This document shows, in pieces, positions 14,609-29,082 of a DNA stretch of 64,000 bases. The DNA comes from Trichoplax adhaerens. Taxonomy: Eukaryota; Placozoa; Uniplacotomia; Trichoplacea; Trichoplacidae. Position 1 is the stretch's first letter. The number at the start of each line of letters is the position of its first letter. A model generated the notes under the pieces. It searched no databases. It was not told the DNA's origin and saw nothing but the letters and a program-made list of their open reading frames with translations. Location: positions 9,507,650 to 9,571,649 of the forward strand of contig NW_002060945.1 of assembly GCF_000150275.1 (NCBI RefSeq). The letters run 5' to 3'. A program made the position numbers and the translations under genes.

Positions 14609-17600
14609 ATGTCACAATTGCAGACTATGGCTATTTCGCCGTCTGCTAGCATGTCAAGCTTGATACAACCAAAAACAGACGCATCGCGACATGGAAAAAC
14701 GAGTGTTGGTAATATGCCTCGACTAAAACGTGACGAGTCAATTAGTAGTACTTTATCTGCATCACGCCAAGCCGCTGCATTTTTTGATCGTTACAGTCGA
14801 TATGAATGCCAAGAAGTATTGACTTCAATGATAACCGATAGCTTACTTTCACCAGAAGATAATATGAATGGAGGAGTTGTTGGATCCCCATATGGGGTGA
14901 TTAGCCATTTAAGTGGATGTCAAAAATGCTGTTTAATTGCATTGCCGGTCGAATCTACTTCTAGCCAATACGACTTACGCGAGTTGCATCAAATTATTCG
15001 CGAATTAGTTACTGGAATATTTGTATTTAACCAAATTCCTTCTATCTATTTAGAAGCCAATTATGACCAAAATACACTATGTTCATTACCGCCAGCTTAT
15101 TTAGACACACGCGTTGGTCAAGTCTTAATTAATATTGATTATGCGCTTAAATGTTTATGGCATGGTACCTATTTTCCTCGTGATAAACGCTTAAAATTTG
15201 CTGAAAAATGGCGACAAGCTTTAAATATTAATGTAGCGTCAGGCAAATCGGAAGGCCGACGTCAAACTGCTATGGCATTTACTGAATCAGGAGTCGTCGA
15301 TTTGTCAAAGGAAGGCGATTATGTTGAAGCCATACGGATTGAAAATGAACGGTTAGAACGTTTAGCTGCTAAAGAGACAGATGATGACTGTGATATTCGC
15401 AAGCTTACTATGCTACATGTGGATGAATTATTTCTACGCCTTATAGCCAAGCAACAAACTATGCAGTGCTACAATAATATGTTGGTAGTGGATGGTTTGA
15501 ATGATGTTGTCGGTTGTATTAGACATATTGATCAGAGAATGACTAATGATGAATACCGTCGCATTCTACAACGATTTCGTGATGAATGTGCATTTCTACA
15601 AAATAATTTATCGCAACGATCAGATTTACGGCATCAATTAGCTCTGTTAAAATTTATTTCGCTAATGGTACCGCTATTAATTGCATTGAAAAAGCGTGGA
15701 CGAATTCCAGATGTTAATCGACTGATTAAAAATGCTTATTTTACGGAACAACTAAAAACGGAACGCGATTTGCCACCACTAATTCAATTAGAAAATAATC
15801 ATCGTTTTTTTCGATTTGATCAAGATGACTTCTTCCATTTACATGGTAGTATTTTAATTGAAGTCGAAACACCAACAACGAGTAAGGTTCAGAATACCGC
15901 ATTAATAACATCATTTGATGAAATGATGAGGAAAGCATTATCTCACGCTAACGATGCATTAGAATCAGAATCCTATAGTGAAAGTTGTTATATGCCTGTT
16001 CATGAAATAGGTGGACAATCATACTGTTTTTTAGCTATAGAACTAGAGCCATCCCATTTGAACCAAGTTTCACAACGAGTACCTCCATGGATGTCGGCAT
16101 TACAAGATGAAGTTGGTAAATTACGACCTAGGAGAATACCAATGACCGATCAACAAGTTAGTGAACAGTTAAGGAAGCAATTTGGTAATAAAATTGCGTC
16201 CAAGTTGAAGTATCTACCTTTGGCGTTACGAGCATGTAGTCAATACGGATTTCCAGCTATTTTCCAATCGGTATCACGACGTTGTCCTGCGTCTCATATT
16301 ATGAAATTGGACGATAATGGGCTTTCACCAATTCATCATGCTGCTATTCGTGACAAGCCAAATATTATCTCTATCATTTTGGCACATGGTGAGTAATAAA
16401 AGTAACATATTACGTAAAACCCTAATAAAAAATTTGATACTGTTTAATATCGTACGAGTATCATTTGTTCAATTTTGATGATATACGCAGTATTGCAGTT
16501 GAAACGAAATTTTAGTAATTTTCTTATCCCTTCAGCAGTATCCTTCTATAAATGAAACTGTAGTGCATTATCGTTTTATTCATTGAAAGTAGTTTATTCA
16601 CAACATATTACGATATATTTACTTCTATTAATCCGAGTCAGTATCTAAAAAGCCAATACTTTCACAGTCATACATATACTGTAGATCCAAATAATGACAT
16701 GCTGGAATAAAGTTCTACATTCAATTTCACTTTAACAATTAGAATGAGTAAAATTAATTTTGATTTGTATATCACAAATTTATTCTTCTAACTTAGGCGT
16801 AAAATAATGTTATAAAACAATATTCAATTTCTATGTATCTAACTTTAACTATTTATTAAATTAAAATTATCTGATAGGCATTAGCATTAACTTAAGGCGG
16901 AGTTTTAACACGGTGGCATTTGGAGGAACTCCTTTACATTTAGCGGCGCGTTGTGGTAGTATTTTAAGCCTTGATTGCTTACTATCTAAACAAGCAGATC
17001 CTTATCTTACTGATAGTCGCGGTTGGGCCGCTATCCATCATGCTACATATAGTAACCAAGCTGATATGACTAAGCATTTACTGCATCGTTATCAAGACCT
17101 ATTAAATAAACGAACAAACTGTGATCGCAAGTTAACACCCGTTCTAGTAGCAACACTAAGCGGTGCCTTGGATTCTATTATTTGCTTACGTTCTCTAGGT
17201 TGTAATATGCTAGTCAAGGATGCCAATAGGTGTTGTATCGTCCATACAGCCATCATTTGCCGAAATCCTAATGTCCTTGAATACTTAATTGATTATCCAT
17301 ATCATAACTTACACGTTTGGGAAGTCATTGTAGATATGATTAAAAGTGATGATTTAGAAAAAATGGAATCAACAGCGGCAATGATGGTCTTTTTGAGTAC
17401 ATCGCATCAGGATAATTGGCGACAAATATTAGATCATGGTGGTGTCGAAGCATTAGTCAAAATATTAGCTATTGAAGGCGATGATGAAAAACCGAAAGAA
17501 GATAGAGAGAGTTTAGATGATTTTTTATTAGATGAGGATGAAATAGAACAGAAGTTGCGATTAAGTCAAGATTTGCGCCCATTGCGTGCATTAACAACAC

Positions 17601-19924
17601 TAGTTTTGAAAAATATATCACAGCATGATCTAGTTAAACAAGTTATATCTGAGAACAATGGTATTCCGTTATTAATTAAAATGTTGCGCTTGGCTGATGA
17701 TATTATTTTATCGCGTGTAGCTGTCGTTATATGCAATTTATCCACTGTTGATGGTAATCAGTTTAGTATTGCTGCAGGTGATGGTATTGAACCACTAATA
17801 TCATTACTATTGAAGAATACAAATCACGATGTGTTAGTCAATGTCGTTAAAGCTATTAGTCTATTGGTTGAAAATAATCTTGATAATCAAACTGCAGTAG
17901 CTAATTTTGAAGCAACTGGCCAATTAGTTAAATTATTATCTACCCAATTTCCAGTTAAGTTGCGTGCACAAAGTGCAGCTGCAATATGTGCTCTAGCAAC
18001 CAATCATCCAAAAAATCGAGAATTATTTGTTAAAGCAGGTGCTATACCTCCATTAATTGATCTACTACAAATACGTAGTGTTAACTCACAAATACAAGCA
18101 GCTGCAGCATTAGAAGCATTGGCATCCGATAATCCTTATAATCAACGAGTTATGCTACATATTAAAGATGCAGTCAAACCATTAATGCGATTATTAAAAG
18201 TTTGGGATATTCAAGTAAAAGAGCAAGCTGCTTCAACGTTGTGGGCAATTGCTGGTACTTCGATTCGTCAACGAAATGCTGTGTGTCAACGTATTGGTAT
18301 TAATACTTTTGTTGACTTAATGCTGATGAAGTCTGAAAAATTGCAATTAGTATCATGTATTGCGTTAGAGGCATTAGCAAGTGGTTCATTAGATGATCAA
18401 GCTCGTATTGCCGAAGCTGGCGGTATACAGCCGTTAATTCGATTATTAAGATCGCCTAAAACTTGCGAGCTAGTTCTATTAACAGCGATAAGATTACTTG
18501 GTTCGCTTTGTATTGGTGTCGCTCACACTAATAATCGTCCATTACAAAATGAAATTGCTCCAGAAGCTATACCATTATTAGTCGAGTATATGAATGATGC
18601 ATCACATGAATTAATCCAAGTTGATTCAGCTTGTACGATAGCTTGTTTAACATTGAATAATTCAACAACACAAAAACTGTTGCAAAACTACGAAAAATTC
18701 AATTACCAATTAATATTACAACTATTTGAATCAGATAATGAAGAAGTACGATTAAAAGCCGGTACTGCATTAACAACATTTGCATTTAAAGATGCTCGAC
18801 AAAAGAATGCAATCGTTAAAGCAGGTGGTATACAATTGTCTCTTATAATACAATTTTTAGAGTCAAGCGATGAACTATTTCGTGTTAATGCTGCTTTTCA
18901 AATGATTGTATTAGCGCCCGTTATTAATAATTGTGACCAGGTTGAATTAACTGCAATTGCCATCGAGCAGTTAATTAAATTATTAGAGTCTAGTGAAGAG
19001 ACTACACAAATTTTAGTAGCGCGTGCTATTGCTAGCTTAGCCCATACAAGACCTGGTATAGCAGCTGCATTTATGACTTGTGGCGCTGTTATTGTTTTAA
19101 TTAATAAGCTTGAAAAGTCTAAAGAAGAATTTGTACGTATTACATCGGCAATCGCTTTGGGCTATCTATCATTTGATAGAGCATCGGCACGTTTGCTATT
19201 AACGGCTTGTCGTAATTCTCCTGGTTTATATGAATCATTTCGAGGATATCTTGGTGACAACAAAATATCTAAAAATTTTGTCGATAGTTGGAAGCTAGCG
19301 GAATCTGTTGGATTACCATCCAGCAGGTACACTAAAATAGAATTATTCCATCATCTTTTTATCTACTGCTGATGCTATATCTATTATTTTATGTTATTTA
19401 TAGCTTGACTAAGAATGGAGGTCCCCCAATTTTGACCACGACCAAAATGAGACATGGTTAGTTAAAAAATTAATTTACTATTATAATTGTAATGTACAAG
19501 CTACTTATCACTGATAATATATGCAGTAGTCCTAACAAATAGTATAATATATATTTTATTCTTAATTACTTTAGCTGGCACACCGATTGTATGTTCAAGA
19601 CCAAAGACTGCATCCAGTATCGTTAGCAGAAAATCGCAGGCTACAAGTACAACCAGTTTTAGTATTGGAAGTAAGAAAACGGTTAAATTTGCTCAAAATA
19701 ACTCTGTTATGCCTATTTTGCGGTCAAAATCTGTGGTAACTCTTGATAAATCGCTACCAAGCAAATTCTCTGATCTTAAATTAACCATTGCAAGAGGTGA
19801 TGGAGAAAGTGGTAGTAAACAAATTAAAACAGTTAAGAAAGGGAACCAAGCTGATTCCACAACAGTAAATCAATTACGTAGGCCAAAAACTGCAGCTAAT
19901 CGATTTTCAAATTTTACTAGTTGA
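14609..19924 (+). CDS. ANKAR: Ankyrin and armadillo repeat-containing protein (ANKAR)
   Basis: Four exons, 14609-16388, 16878-19326, 19404-19456 and 19575-19924, give about 1543 residues; human ANKAR is about 1430. I chose the ATG at 14609 as the first ATG in a frame that opens just upstream. The N-terminal 570 residues carry the ANKAR-specific region (NIDYALKCLWHGTYFPRDKR). Ankyrin repeats follow from about residue 575 (LSPIHHAAI, TPLHLAARCG, WAAIHHATYSNQADM) to about 740. Then a long series of armadillo repeats (for example AAICALATNHPKNRELFVKAGAIPPLIDLL-type units) runs to about 1400, and a basic, low-complexity tail ends the protein (RPKTAANRF). Biochemical function in the family is poorly known; both repeat types suggest a protein-binding scaffold. 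The first two exons are unusually long for this window. The gene is convergent with OSGEPL1. Assignment is firm on domain order and length. Confidence 0.9.
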
Positions 19925-20901
19925 TTTTTATTATTATTAACAGATTGGCTATGTACATCGATTTAATATCAGTGTAGCACTTTAACCTATTACTTTACAT
20001 CTAAGAATTCATACATGTATTATCACTGTCCACGCAATTGCTGAATAATAGTATTGATATTGCAGTACTAATGCTCCAGCTGGATATTATAAATTTCGAG
20101 ACTTTGACTTTGCCACCTATTTGTAGCGATTTTAACTATTTAATTTTAGAATATAATTTATTCAGTTTTTCGCAATGTATAGAAATCTAGCTTTGACTTC
20201 TGCGATATGGTGTACAATATTGCTCGCAGGGTATTTATATATGCAGTAAACAAATTATTATGCTTATCGATTTACGGTAACTATATTATTAAGAAGATAA
20301 GGTGAGACCTTGCATCTTCTGCGATAACGTTTCAGACCTTAAAAAGTGTCAAAGTGATCTTTCAAATTTTACTTTAAAATTGTTTATCTTAAAATTTTGT
20401 ATTGGATTCCCGCTACGTATTACAATGTTACACTCTTTGGTATATTTCTTGAGATTGTTTTAACGTAAATACTTTGAGAGAATATTCATAAAACCTTACG
20501 ATCAAATATACATAAGAGATAGTATCAGATATAGAAAAATCTGGTAGTCACTAAAAATGTTTCAGATCTTACATTGTGATTTCTGATTGTAAATTATACA
20601 ATATTAACGATTTCCTTTAGACCAGAAGCAATAATAAAAATTCAATCAATATAACATAGTTAGCCGATATTATTGCATACTAAATTCAAAGAAAAAATTT
20701 ATCTTTTAAAGTCCGTGTAAGCTAGACTTTAATATTGGATTTTGCAACTCTATCTGATAGATCGACACCTAAAGGCCATCTGTAATAAGTAAAAAAAGAA
20801 TTAGTTGGCGATAAAATAATAAGTTGTTAAAACCTACGCAATACTGTAGACATTGGATAGCATAGCACGGTATCGTGTTAATACTCGCAGTTCGATATCA
20901 G
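19925..20901. other. Convergent spacer between ANKAR and OSGEPL1
   Basis: About 1 kb of A/T-rich sequence that must contain both 3' untranslated regions. No exon-like open frame or repeat is evident, and no clear AATAAA was found close to the ANKAR stop. Confidence 0.4.
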
Positions 20902-22947
20902 TTAGGTAAACGATAATTGGAAAGGCCTATTATAGATTTTTTATGATGAACTTACTTGGGTTGATATATAACAGATTGGGGGTTTAAAATTGTCGCAGTG
21001 TTGGATTTAAGATGTTCTACACCAGCCCTAGTAAAATCATAAGCTATAACGGTCAAATTTTAATTATAAAACAATGGCAGTTACTAGTTACTTATATAGT
21101 ATAATTAATTAATATTACACAACGTAATGTTATACCAGGCAATCATAATTCCGTTATCAGTACACAAATACGGCGGAGGACAGGCAAGCTGGAATCCGAA
21201 TGCTGTAGCACATTTATCGAGCTCATTTCTTATATAATTATTACAAGCAACACCTCCGGATATTACCTAAAGGAAGATGTATATAGAATTTATATTGTCA
21301 TTACAGTTAAATACTGAATACGCGCATGTAGTTTAACAAGTATGTCAAATTTATAAAGGTAATACCAAAGTTCGACATTTCGGATTGAAGGTTTTACAGA
21401 AAACCAATGCACGACGAACACGTTTAGCAATGTGCCACGTTAGATAATACTGAAATGAGGCAGCCATGTTAGCGGCTATCGTCATTTTTTGTTGATCCCA
21501 ATCGCTTAGTGAAGCGAAAGATACTCTTTTTAAGTGAGCATTTACTGCAGACTTGAATCCGGCGAATGAAAAATTGCAGTTTCGCCTATTACAGCAATGC
21601 AAATGGCATAATATGAATGCTTACATATTATGAAAATATTACCATCAAAGCTAAAAAACTTTGCTTACACGCCAGCCATAATGTGAGGTAGTTTAAAAGC
21701 TTTCTCATCTCCCAATTTTGCAACTATTTCGATAGCTCGACCTCCTGCAATGTCGCCTACTTCGGGATGAGTATGTAATTCTAACGTTCGAGCAACCTAA
21801 TAATTAGAATTGATCGCAAGTTAACAAATATAATAGTAAAGTATTTAACGTATTTGAATACAATAACATGAAATATCTGTACCTTATCGAAGACTTCACC
21901 AGGGGCATCATCCAATGTAGAGCCTAAGCGATAAAATTCGCAAGGACCATTAACAACAGCCAGGATACAATGACCACCGGATACCAGTAAGACTAAATAG
22001 GGAAATTCGATACTATAATAATAAAAATATTGACATTGTCAAGATTCATTCATGATGTTAAGAATTAACAATTATACAGTAAATTGGATAAATATATTTA
22101 ATACAACTTACGGATTTAGCATACGAACAGTTAATGCATGAGCAGCCATGTGATGAACAGCTATGAATCTCTTACTACAGTTCGAAATGAAGATAATTCC
22201 TTTATTGCTTTCGTGATTATATCGTATTAGCGGCCAGCCGATACTATCTTGCCAATTTCAACTGGTATCATATTGTACTTACTTGTGCTGTTGTAATAGC
22301 TTCTTGCTATAATCTAAACCGACATTTAAACTGAAGGCTAATCCAGGTCCAACAGTTGTGGCGATTGTATGTATATCCTATAGATGAATAGTTAGGTTAA
22401 CTATGATGATAGTAGGAAAATTTTAAGATTCAATGAATTGATGTTACCTCAATTTTTAAATTGCTTTTATGCAATGCCGATTGTACAACTGCATGGATAT
22501 TGCGTTCATGCAGTTGGGCAGCAGTTACAGGATGAATTCCCCAACCGAGACTATACAGAATGAAGAATAAGGTTAGAATATCAGAATTAATATGTTGCCA
22601 TTTAATTATTGTCTCAATGATGAAGAAACGAGTCTATACGATCGTAGCCTTTGCCATGGTGTAAGCAATGCGATAAGACAGATTCAACTATGTTTACTTA
22701 AGTTAACGCTAATAACTTACGGCTTGTGAATTGATGACTGCGATTGTAAAGCATCGCCTAACAAACGACCTTGATCATCAACGATTGCAACACCAGTATC
22801 ATCACAACTTGTTTCTATGCCCATGACTGTGGTATAATGACGTTGAAGAAGACACGATGGAGGTAATAACTTTGTTTTGAAGAATGTGAGAGGAACTCTA
22901 CGAGTAGAGCAGCTGTTCCAAATCCTGCTGATATTCATCCTAGCCAT
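20902..22947 (-). CDS. OSGEPL1: Mitochondrial tRNA t6A37 threonylcarbamoyltransferase (OSGEPL1/Qri7/TsaD family)
   Basis: Ten exons read on the minus strand: 22947-22721, 22550-22448, 22377-22283, 22174-22112, 22012-21883, 21796-21669, 21585-21366, 21266-21136, 21027-20956, and probably 20926-20902. They give about 397 residues; the human protein has 414. The ordered motifs are [34 protein letters not shown] (metal-binding His pair), [41 protein letters not shown] and [10 protein letters not shown], all family hallmarks. The first 40 residues are basic, Ser/Arg-rich and lack acids, as in a mitochondrial presequence. The enzyme transfers the threonylcarbamoyl group to A37 of ANN-decoding tRNAs in mitochondria. 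The start could also be the ATG at 22938. The last exon (eight codons) is the weakest call, and the protein then ends earlier than human. Confidence 0.92.
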
Positions 22948-23703
22948 TGGCACACTGTAGTGTATCCAATTGCCAATACTAAAATAATTTGTATGCCGTA
23001 AAATGAAATGGATCGTTTGTGATCGTATTTAACGCTTACTATATAAGAGATATTAACGATCGAAATGACCACGACAATTTTGATAGTTTTAAGCGTATTT
23101 CCTTTCGGATACCATGTTGACACTCTTTGCCTACGTATACACTTGAACAATTCGTTCTAGCACAGTGCTGGAATAATTGTCCTCATGAACGATCTATTTT
23201 AAGACAGTGATGATAACGTTCTTGTAGTGGATTGGTATGCTTTCCTTTTAAAATGTGTATTATGTAGCGGATACAATAGTAGCGATGAGGAAAGAGCTCT
23301 ATCGGAGCTGCAGCCTGCAGAGGTGGAGAAGCTTGCTTACCTACGAGTTTATTGGAGCTGATAATTTTACAACGACTCTATTTTCTATCCCTGTATATCT
23401 AGGTATACATTGAACATTTAAGACTGGCTGTATACATGCATAGAAAAGTATGCAATTAGTGCATGAATATCTAAATTTGTTGGAGATCTCAAGACGTTGA
23501 ATGCTTTGAATTTGCCTGCAAGCGCGGACTTACGATGGAAAACGATGGATAGCAAATCAGCAACGATACCCTCCCTACTCTCTACTGCATAGTATCTTTA
23601 TACGATACGGCGCTCCTTATACAATATACTGATTCTTGGATTGGTGTACGGAACAGTAGAATCACCTCATTCATTCACTCCAGTATCCGTTGTCCGATGT
23701 CCA

Positions 23704-23765
23704 ATACAGTCTACAGTACGTTTCTACAATACAAAGTACTGTAGTGTCGTGTGTACTGTACACTC
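23704..23765. repeat. Degenerate TGTACA-type array
   Basis: Contains TACAGTCTACAGTACG, AAAGTACTGTAGTG and GTGTACTGTACACTC. It is less perfect than the other arrays but has the same units. It lies about 760 bp upstream of the OSGEPL1 start and 1.2 kb upstream of the F-box start. Confidence 0.6.
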
Positions 23766-24578
23766 TGCGGTCATCATGACTTGCCAGTTTGCGATCAATT
23801 TTTGCGAATTTTTGACTCGATTTGGAATCTTTGGAGAGCTCTTGAAGGTAAATTTCAGTTTTAATCATCAGTTTAATTATGATAGGGCTTGAAAAAAAGA
23901 ATATATACAGATCCATGCAGTTTGGTAGTGCCCAAATATACTTTGTACAACATTGCATAGTACCATAATCCATTCATGCAACGGTGAAATATAGCAGTAG
24001 ACCGGCGAAGTAGTGGACATGGACAGACAGGAAACTCTGCTCAGACGGACAGACATTTCTGCTTTCAGTACTTGTATAATGTCCTAACGCAGTTTTTCGA
24101 TTCTGTAATTCGCTTATCGCTGTAAATTAAGTAACATTATATTGAAATCTGTTCTTTGAAATCTACTTTAAAACGCTGGCATAAAGTCGCGAATGTTGTT
24201 AAATTGGTACAAGTAATTAAGAAAATGTACCGCTCAAGATCCATACAAAGTAACTCATTTTTCGATCATAAATAATTGGACCTCATTTGTGTTCAAAAAG
24301 TCTGTCTGTCTGAAGAATTTGCTGTCTACTCTTCCAGGTGCATCGAGTAGTAGCTCCATGGACTGGCGTTCAACAATGAATTTCTCAGAAAATTTTAGCC
24401 CCTTTCTTTAAAAATACTTGTAGCTTTTAAAAGCAGGAGTAAAACTAAATATTGCAGATTAGTAATTGGAACAAGACTTTAGGGGGGAGATGAAAATTGG
24501 TTGAGAAGTTCCTGAATATACAGTACACTGGTTCACCCCTTCTCGACAATCCAACAATCGCTATTCTAATACAGTATT

Positions 24579-24822
24579 GTATAGCACCGCGGTCATGCAT
24601 GGAACACAGTAGTCGTGGAGTGAGATTTATATCAGACAATGCGACTGGATTGGACGTTTTTCACTGACGATCCATTCTCCTACAACATAGAATAGTATGG
24701 AACTGTACTCATACATGATACACAGTAGTCGGTGTCAAAATCTACCATGAAAATAACACCGCTCCGCTACAATCCTACTGTGCATTGTATAGAACCGCAC
24801 TCATACATGATACACAGTTACT
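24579..24822. repeat. Three copies of a 40-bp block just upstream of the F-box gene
   Basis: GTATAG-ACCGC-GTCATGCATG... at 24579, GTATGGAACTGTACTCATACATG at 24695 and GTATAGAACCGCACTCATACATG at 24787 each continue into A-ACACAGTAGTCG-like sequence. Spacing is 116 and 92 bp. The last copy ends about 135 bp before the ATG at 24958. Confidence 0.7.
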
Positions 24823-24957
24823 AAAAGAGTTGGACGGATGGTATAGACAGAAAGAGAGAGAGAGTGTGGCCGATCTATCCATCTTCATCACTACGATCGG
24901 ATTGCGCTTCTTGATCATCAAATCATGGCCATCATGTCTACCTTTTAAGGCCAAGAA

Positions 24958-27900
24958 ATGAGTAAAATCGCTTGTATTGATCAACCTACAGGTTGGCATG
25001 GCCTACCCAACGAACTGAAAACCCATATTGCAAGCTATTTGAATTCTAGCGATATGTCTCATTTATCGTTGGTAGATTGGCAATGCCGGGATTTGATCAA
25101 TAGTCCTTTGTTATGGTTAGGCAAGACAATTGTTCTTAAGAAGAGGATAAGTAGTCAAGATCCATTTTGGTCCACGATGAAAATTAGAAAGATCACTCAA
25201 TTTGAGCTAGAAGATAAAGCTTGCGATCTGACTATTTTGAAAGCAATCGCTGCATTAGATATGCCAATTACAGTTATAAAATTCGAAATGATCGATGATG
25301 ATATGTTACGATGTATGATTCAATTTACTTCCATCACTCATCTTCAATTAAGTAATTGCTCCTATTTTGATCATCAAGTTTTATTGGATACTTTAATCCA
25401 TCTCAATTACTTAACTACATTAGCTTTAGATGCTTACAACTCATTAACTGATAAAACACTCTATCAACTTTGCTCCAATTGTCCGTCATTATCAACACTG
25501 CGATTGCGATATTATCACAGTCCAGTGCCCATTAATCGTCGTAAATTTACCGGTATTGGTATACGCAAAGCGCTAGCTACCTTAACTCGACTGGAAGAAA
25601 TCGATTTCTCATTTTCTATCTTAGAAGATAGCCAATATGTATCGGATAATAGAGCCTGGAAATCGACCTTTTACCTAATATTCTCGCCTATGAGATTAAA
25701 ATTACATTTGCATGGTAAGTTGAGATGATTGATCAGTTCAATCCCCGCCTTACATTATTTTATCAATCACGAGCTTGTTAGTTCAGCTTATTCTTACTTG
25801 TATAACCCACGTATTTTCAAACTACTCTTTGATTTTATAACCCTATTAATAGATCATCAATACTACGTGTCCCCAAAGATATATTTTATGATTAGTCAAT
25901 AGGTATGTTTCCCTAGGAAACGATACTATTTTTACCCGTTAGAATATCAGCATCGACGCTACCTGCACAAGTCACAGACTCACTTGTTCGAACTAGGAGA
26001 GTACTTGTCAAAGTAAAAATCAAATTACTTTTTGAATTGAATTTATTTGTAACCGATTGATCGTCCATACTTGGTATCTCTAAGCTATAGCAATAACGAT
26101 CAATTTTATGAATAGTCTTCCTTTTCTACGAATCTACTCGCTTACTTGACAGCTATGCCATAGTTCTATCCTCTTAAAAGTACTAGTGAGAGAGTCCTCA
26201 TAAATTAGTTACTTTATGATATAATCATTCCATCATAAGGGAAATGTACATCAATCTTCACTTATTAGTATACTAATTTAAATCAAGCAAACGTTGGTTT
26301 GCTGCTAGCTATCAAATTAGCATTTTAAAATCCAATACTATATGTATTTTACCAAACTAGATGGGCACACATAACATTGCCTTTAGGTACTCGTCCGTTC
26401 GTTAGCCCATTGACCATATAATAAAGGCGACTGATGGAAATCAGACTACACTTTTGGTAGTAAAAGTATAACTAAACTAAAAGGGCCTCTAAACAAGTAC
26501 ATCATAATCAGCTCACGATTATTTCATTAATAGCGTTGTGATCAACGAAATCGTTAAACTATTTACAGCATAGTTGAAATGACGTTAAACTGGTATTGCA
26601 GGATGGAAAAATATGAGGATAAATATTCGTATATTTATATTGAACAACTATATCGTTTTAACTAGAGTACAAAGTTATTGCAGGATCTGTCTGAAAATAA
26701 TAACTTAATTTAAATAGTCATTTAATGTAGATATCTGACAATATTTGCATTTGTACCATTGATTCCTTGGTGTATAGTGACAATTTTAGTTGATATTATG
26801 ATCATAAAATGAGATTCTGATTGCAAACTGTTAATTGTACCAATCTGAACAAAATTGCAACATTATCAATTGGGTTACAGCTGCAGTTTTACACTTTTGC
26901 ATACATTGGTGACGCCATCTACTGTTCTGGAATGAAGGAGTGTACCTAGTACATTTGGTACTTACTCATACCTTGCAAAATATAATTAGATATTGACTAG
27001 CCAAGATTTCACGTAAAATTAAATGCTAAGCTTTTTTCCTGAATTAAAACCTTTTGATTTTGATGTAGGATTATCTTTAATTCAAACTGTTGTATAATTT
27101 CCAACATTCGATATTTCTGGCAATGCCCTAATATAATCTGTCCCAGTGTCGTATACCATTATAGTGCTAACCGTTATGATACCTAATCAGAAGTAATTAC
27201 TATGATAGCAAATTGAGATCTTATATGATCACCAATTGATCTCTGGTAATAAAAGAGGACATTAGTACAACGTTACATTAGCCAATTACCATAACGTAAT
27301 CTCGATGTCATATTAAAAATTACTGCCATTACTTTATTCTCATGGACATAATGGAGTGTTACTGTATTAAAAGCATCAATTTTGTATTACAGTATGCTTT
27401 GACTAATACCCTGTTATGCATTGACAATTATGTAGATAAAGTTGGCGAGGTGGTGGAAAATCCTTCTATAGTTATGAAATTAAAAAGAATCGTTTTAGCA
27501 TATGCCAGAATTGAATTAACTTCCTTCCTAATGCAACATCATCAGAATTCTAATTTAAGCTGTTTGGATCTAAGTGGCCATTCGTTACCTGATCGGTTTG
27601 CACAGAAGCTAGTTAAAGCAATACCGACACTACGAGAATTAAATCTATCAAGTACATTAACGATGATTAACACAACTAATTTTTTTTTCCAATACAAAAT
27701 CGCGTGGATCCTAATTTAAATGGTAAAAAAATAATTACTATCGAAAGATTAACCCATTTTTGCCCTCTTTATTTTTAGATACAGACTGCGATAATTCAAT
27801 GCTAGCAAAACTGGGCAAATTACCTTTAATCAAATTAAATATTGAAAAATGTTATAAAATAAATGGTTATGGTTTATACGAAATGGCTCTACTAAACGGC

Positions 27901-28426
27901 CGCAGCATTCAACATTTAGGTATGTTAAAGCATTTGAATACGAATACCCCCTTTCAATAATTATACTTGCTCTTACTGATTAATTCTGTAGTAAATAACG
28001 ATTTTTTATAACCGCACCAAAAACGACATTATCCGGTACCGGTTACGGAGTAGGTACTAACGTTCGGTAAATTATCATTATTCTATTTACAGATATTTCA
28101 TTTTGTGATATAGCGACTGAAAGATTGACTGCGGTGTCAGAGTTGTTTCCTAACCTAATATCCATTTATTTAAGGTATCGCCAATTTATCTTGTTAAATC
28201 GAACAATGATTGTTCCAAGTAATAAGCCAGAAGAAGATTAACGTGATTTTATTTACTATTCTTCATTGATAGGGGGTGTAAGCAGGTAGACGACGATAGT
28301 TTTCTCGCTATTGGTAGCGGAAAATTTCTAAATTTTATTGATATTACTGGCTGTAAAAAAATTACTTCCAGTACAGTGCAAGAATTACGATTAGTGAAAC
28401 GTAACAAAATTTTAGTCAAACACTAA
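24958..28426 (+). CDS. F-box and leucine-rich repeat protein (FBXL-like)
   Basis: The exons 24958-25714, 25951-26012, 27393-27651, 27779-27919, 28093-28174 and 28273-28426 join in frame to about 484 residues. An F-box lies at about residues 13-50 (LPNELKTHIASYLNSSDMSH...NSPLLW). Leucine-rich repeats follow (ITHLQLSNCSYFDHQVLLD, LTTLALDAYNSLTDKTL, LSTLRLRYYHS, LSCLDLSGHSLPDRFAQKLV, LRELNLSS, LNFIDITGCKKITSSTVQEL), typical of the cysteine-containing FBXL type. In the family, the F-box binds Skp1 and the repeats recruit substrates to an SCF ubiquitin ligase. No Skp1-binding residue is tested here. The short exon 25951-26012 is supported only by splice sites and correct phase, and the 1.4-kb intron after it could hide another exon. 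I cannot name an orthologue. Confidence 0.75.
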
Positions 28427-29082
28427 CACAGATTAGTAACAACCATTATAAAAGTGTTAAAGATTACACGCAACTACTGCTAAAGTTATTGCTGACTTTG
28501 AATATACTATTGAAACCCCTTATTTACGTATATAAATTACACGGTCATAAAATGACTTCGATTGGTGATGATTGATCCTTCCTTATGTTGTAAATATACG
28601 CTTATTGATTGCCTATGTCGATGTACCAATGTGTAATTATCAATCATATGAGTTTATATAAGTACAGTACTATAATAGCAGATACATGGTGCATAGGATA
28701 TATAGTTGGATATTATACGTACTTTACCTGATTATGACAACATGTGCTGATAGATATTGATAAGTTGAGTAATTAGAAGACTTATTATTTTGGAATAGTC
28801 TTGCAAGATAAGAAAACCTTATAGACTATGAATGAAGATACATATAACTGGATCATGACTTGTATCAACTAATATTTATATAAGCAATCTTAAATTCTAT
28901 GAATATATTTAATCAAAATTATGGTATACATGACTGTATTTATACATAATACATTATTAATGAAGAAAGAATTTGTAACTAGGCTTGACGGCTGATTAAT
29001 AAAATGATACGCTATATATCCCACATGAAGGGTCCTCTCTTTATTAAACTGTCTATTTAGTTCTTAGTTTATTGTCTATATT
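28427..29082. other. Convergent spacer between the F-box gene and the GPCR gene
   Basis: 656 bp of A/T-rich sequence with no open frame of note. It holds the two 3' untranslated regions. Confidence 0.4.
29040..29045 (-). terminator. Polyadenylation signal of the GPCR gene
   Basis: TTTATT on the plus strand reads AATAAA on the minus strand, 38 nt past the stop at 29083-29085. A second hexamer at 29068-29073 lies only 10 nt past the stop. Confidence 0.4.

Larger units (their letters stand above)
22948..24957. other. Divergent spacer between OSGEPL1 and the F-box gene
   Basis: About 2 kb with no supported coding exon. It contains a TGTACA-type array near 23704-23765 and tandem copies of a 40-bp block at 24579-24822. 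A short GA run lies near 24850. Both promoters must lie here. Confidence 0.5.
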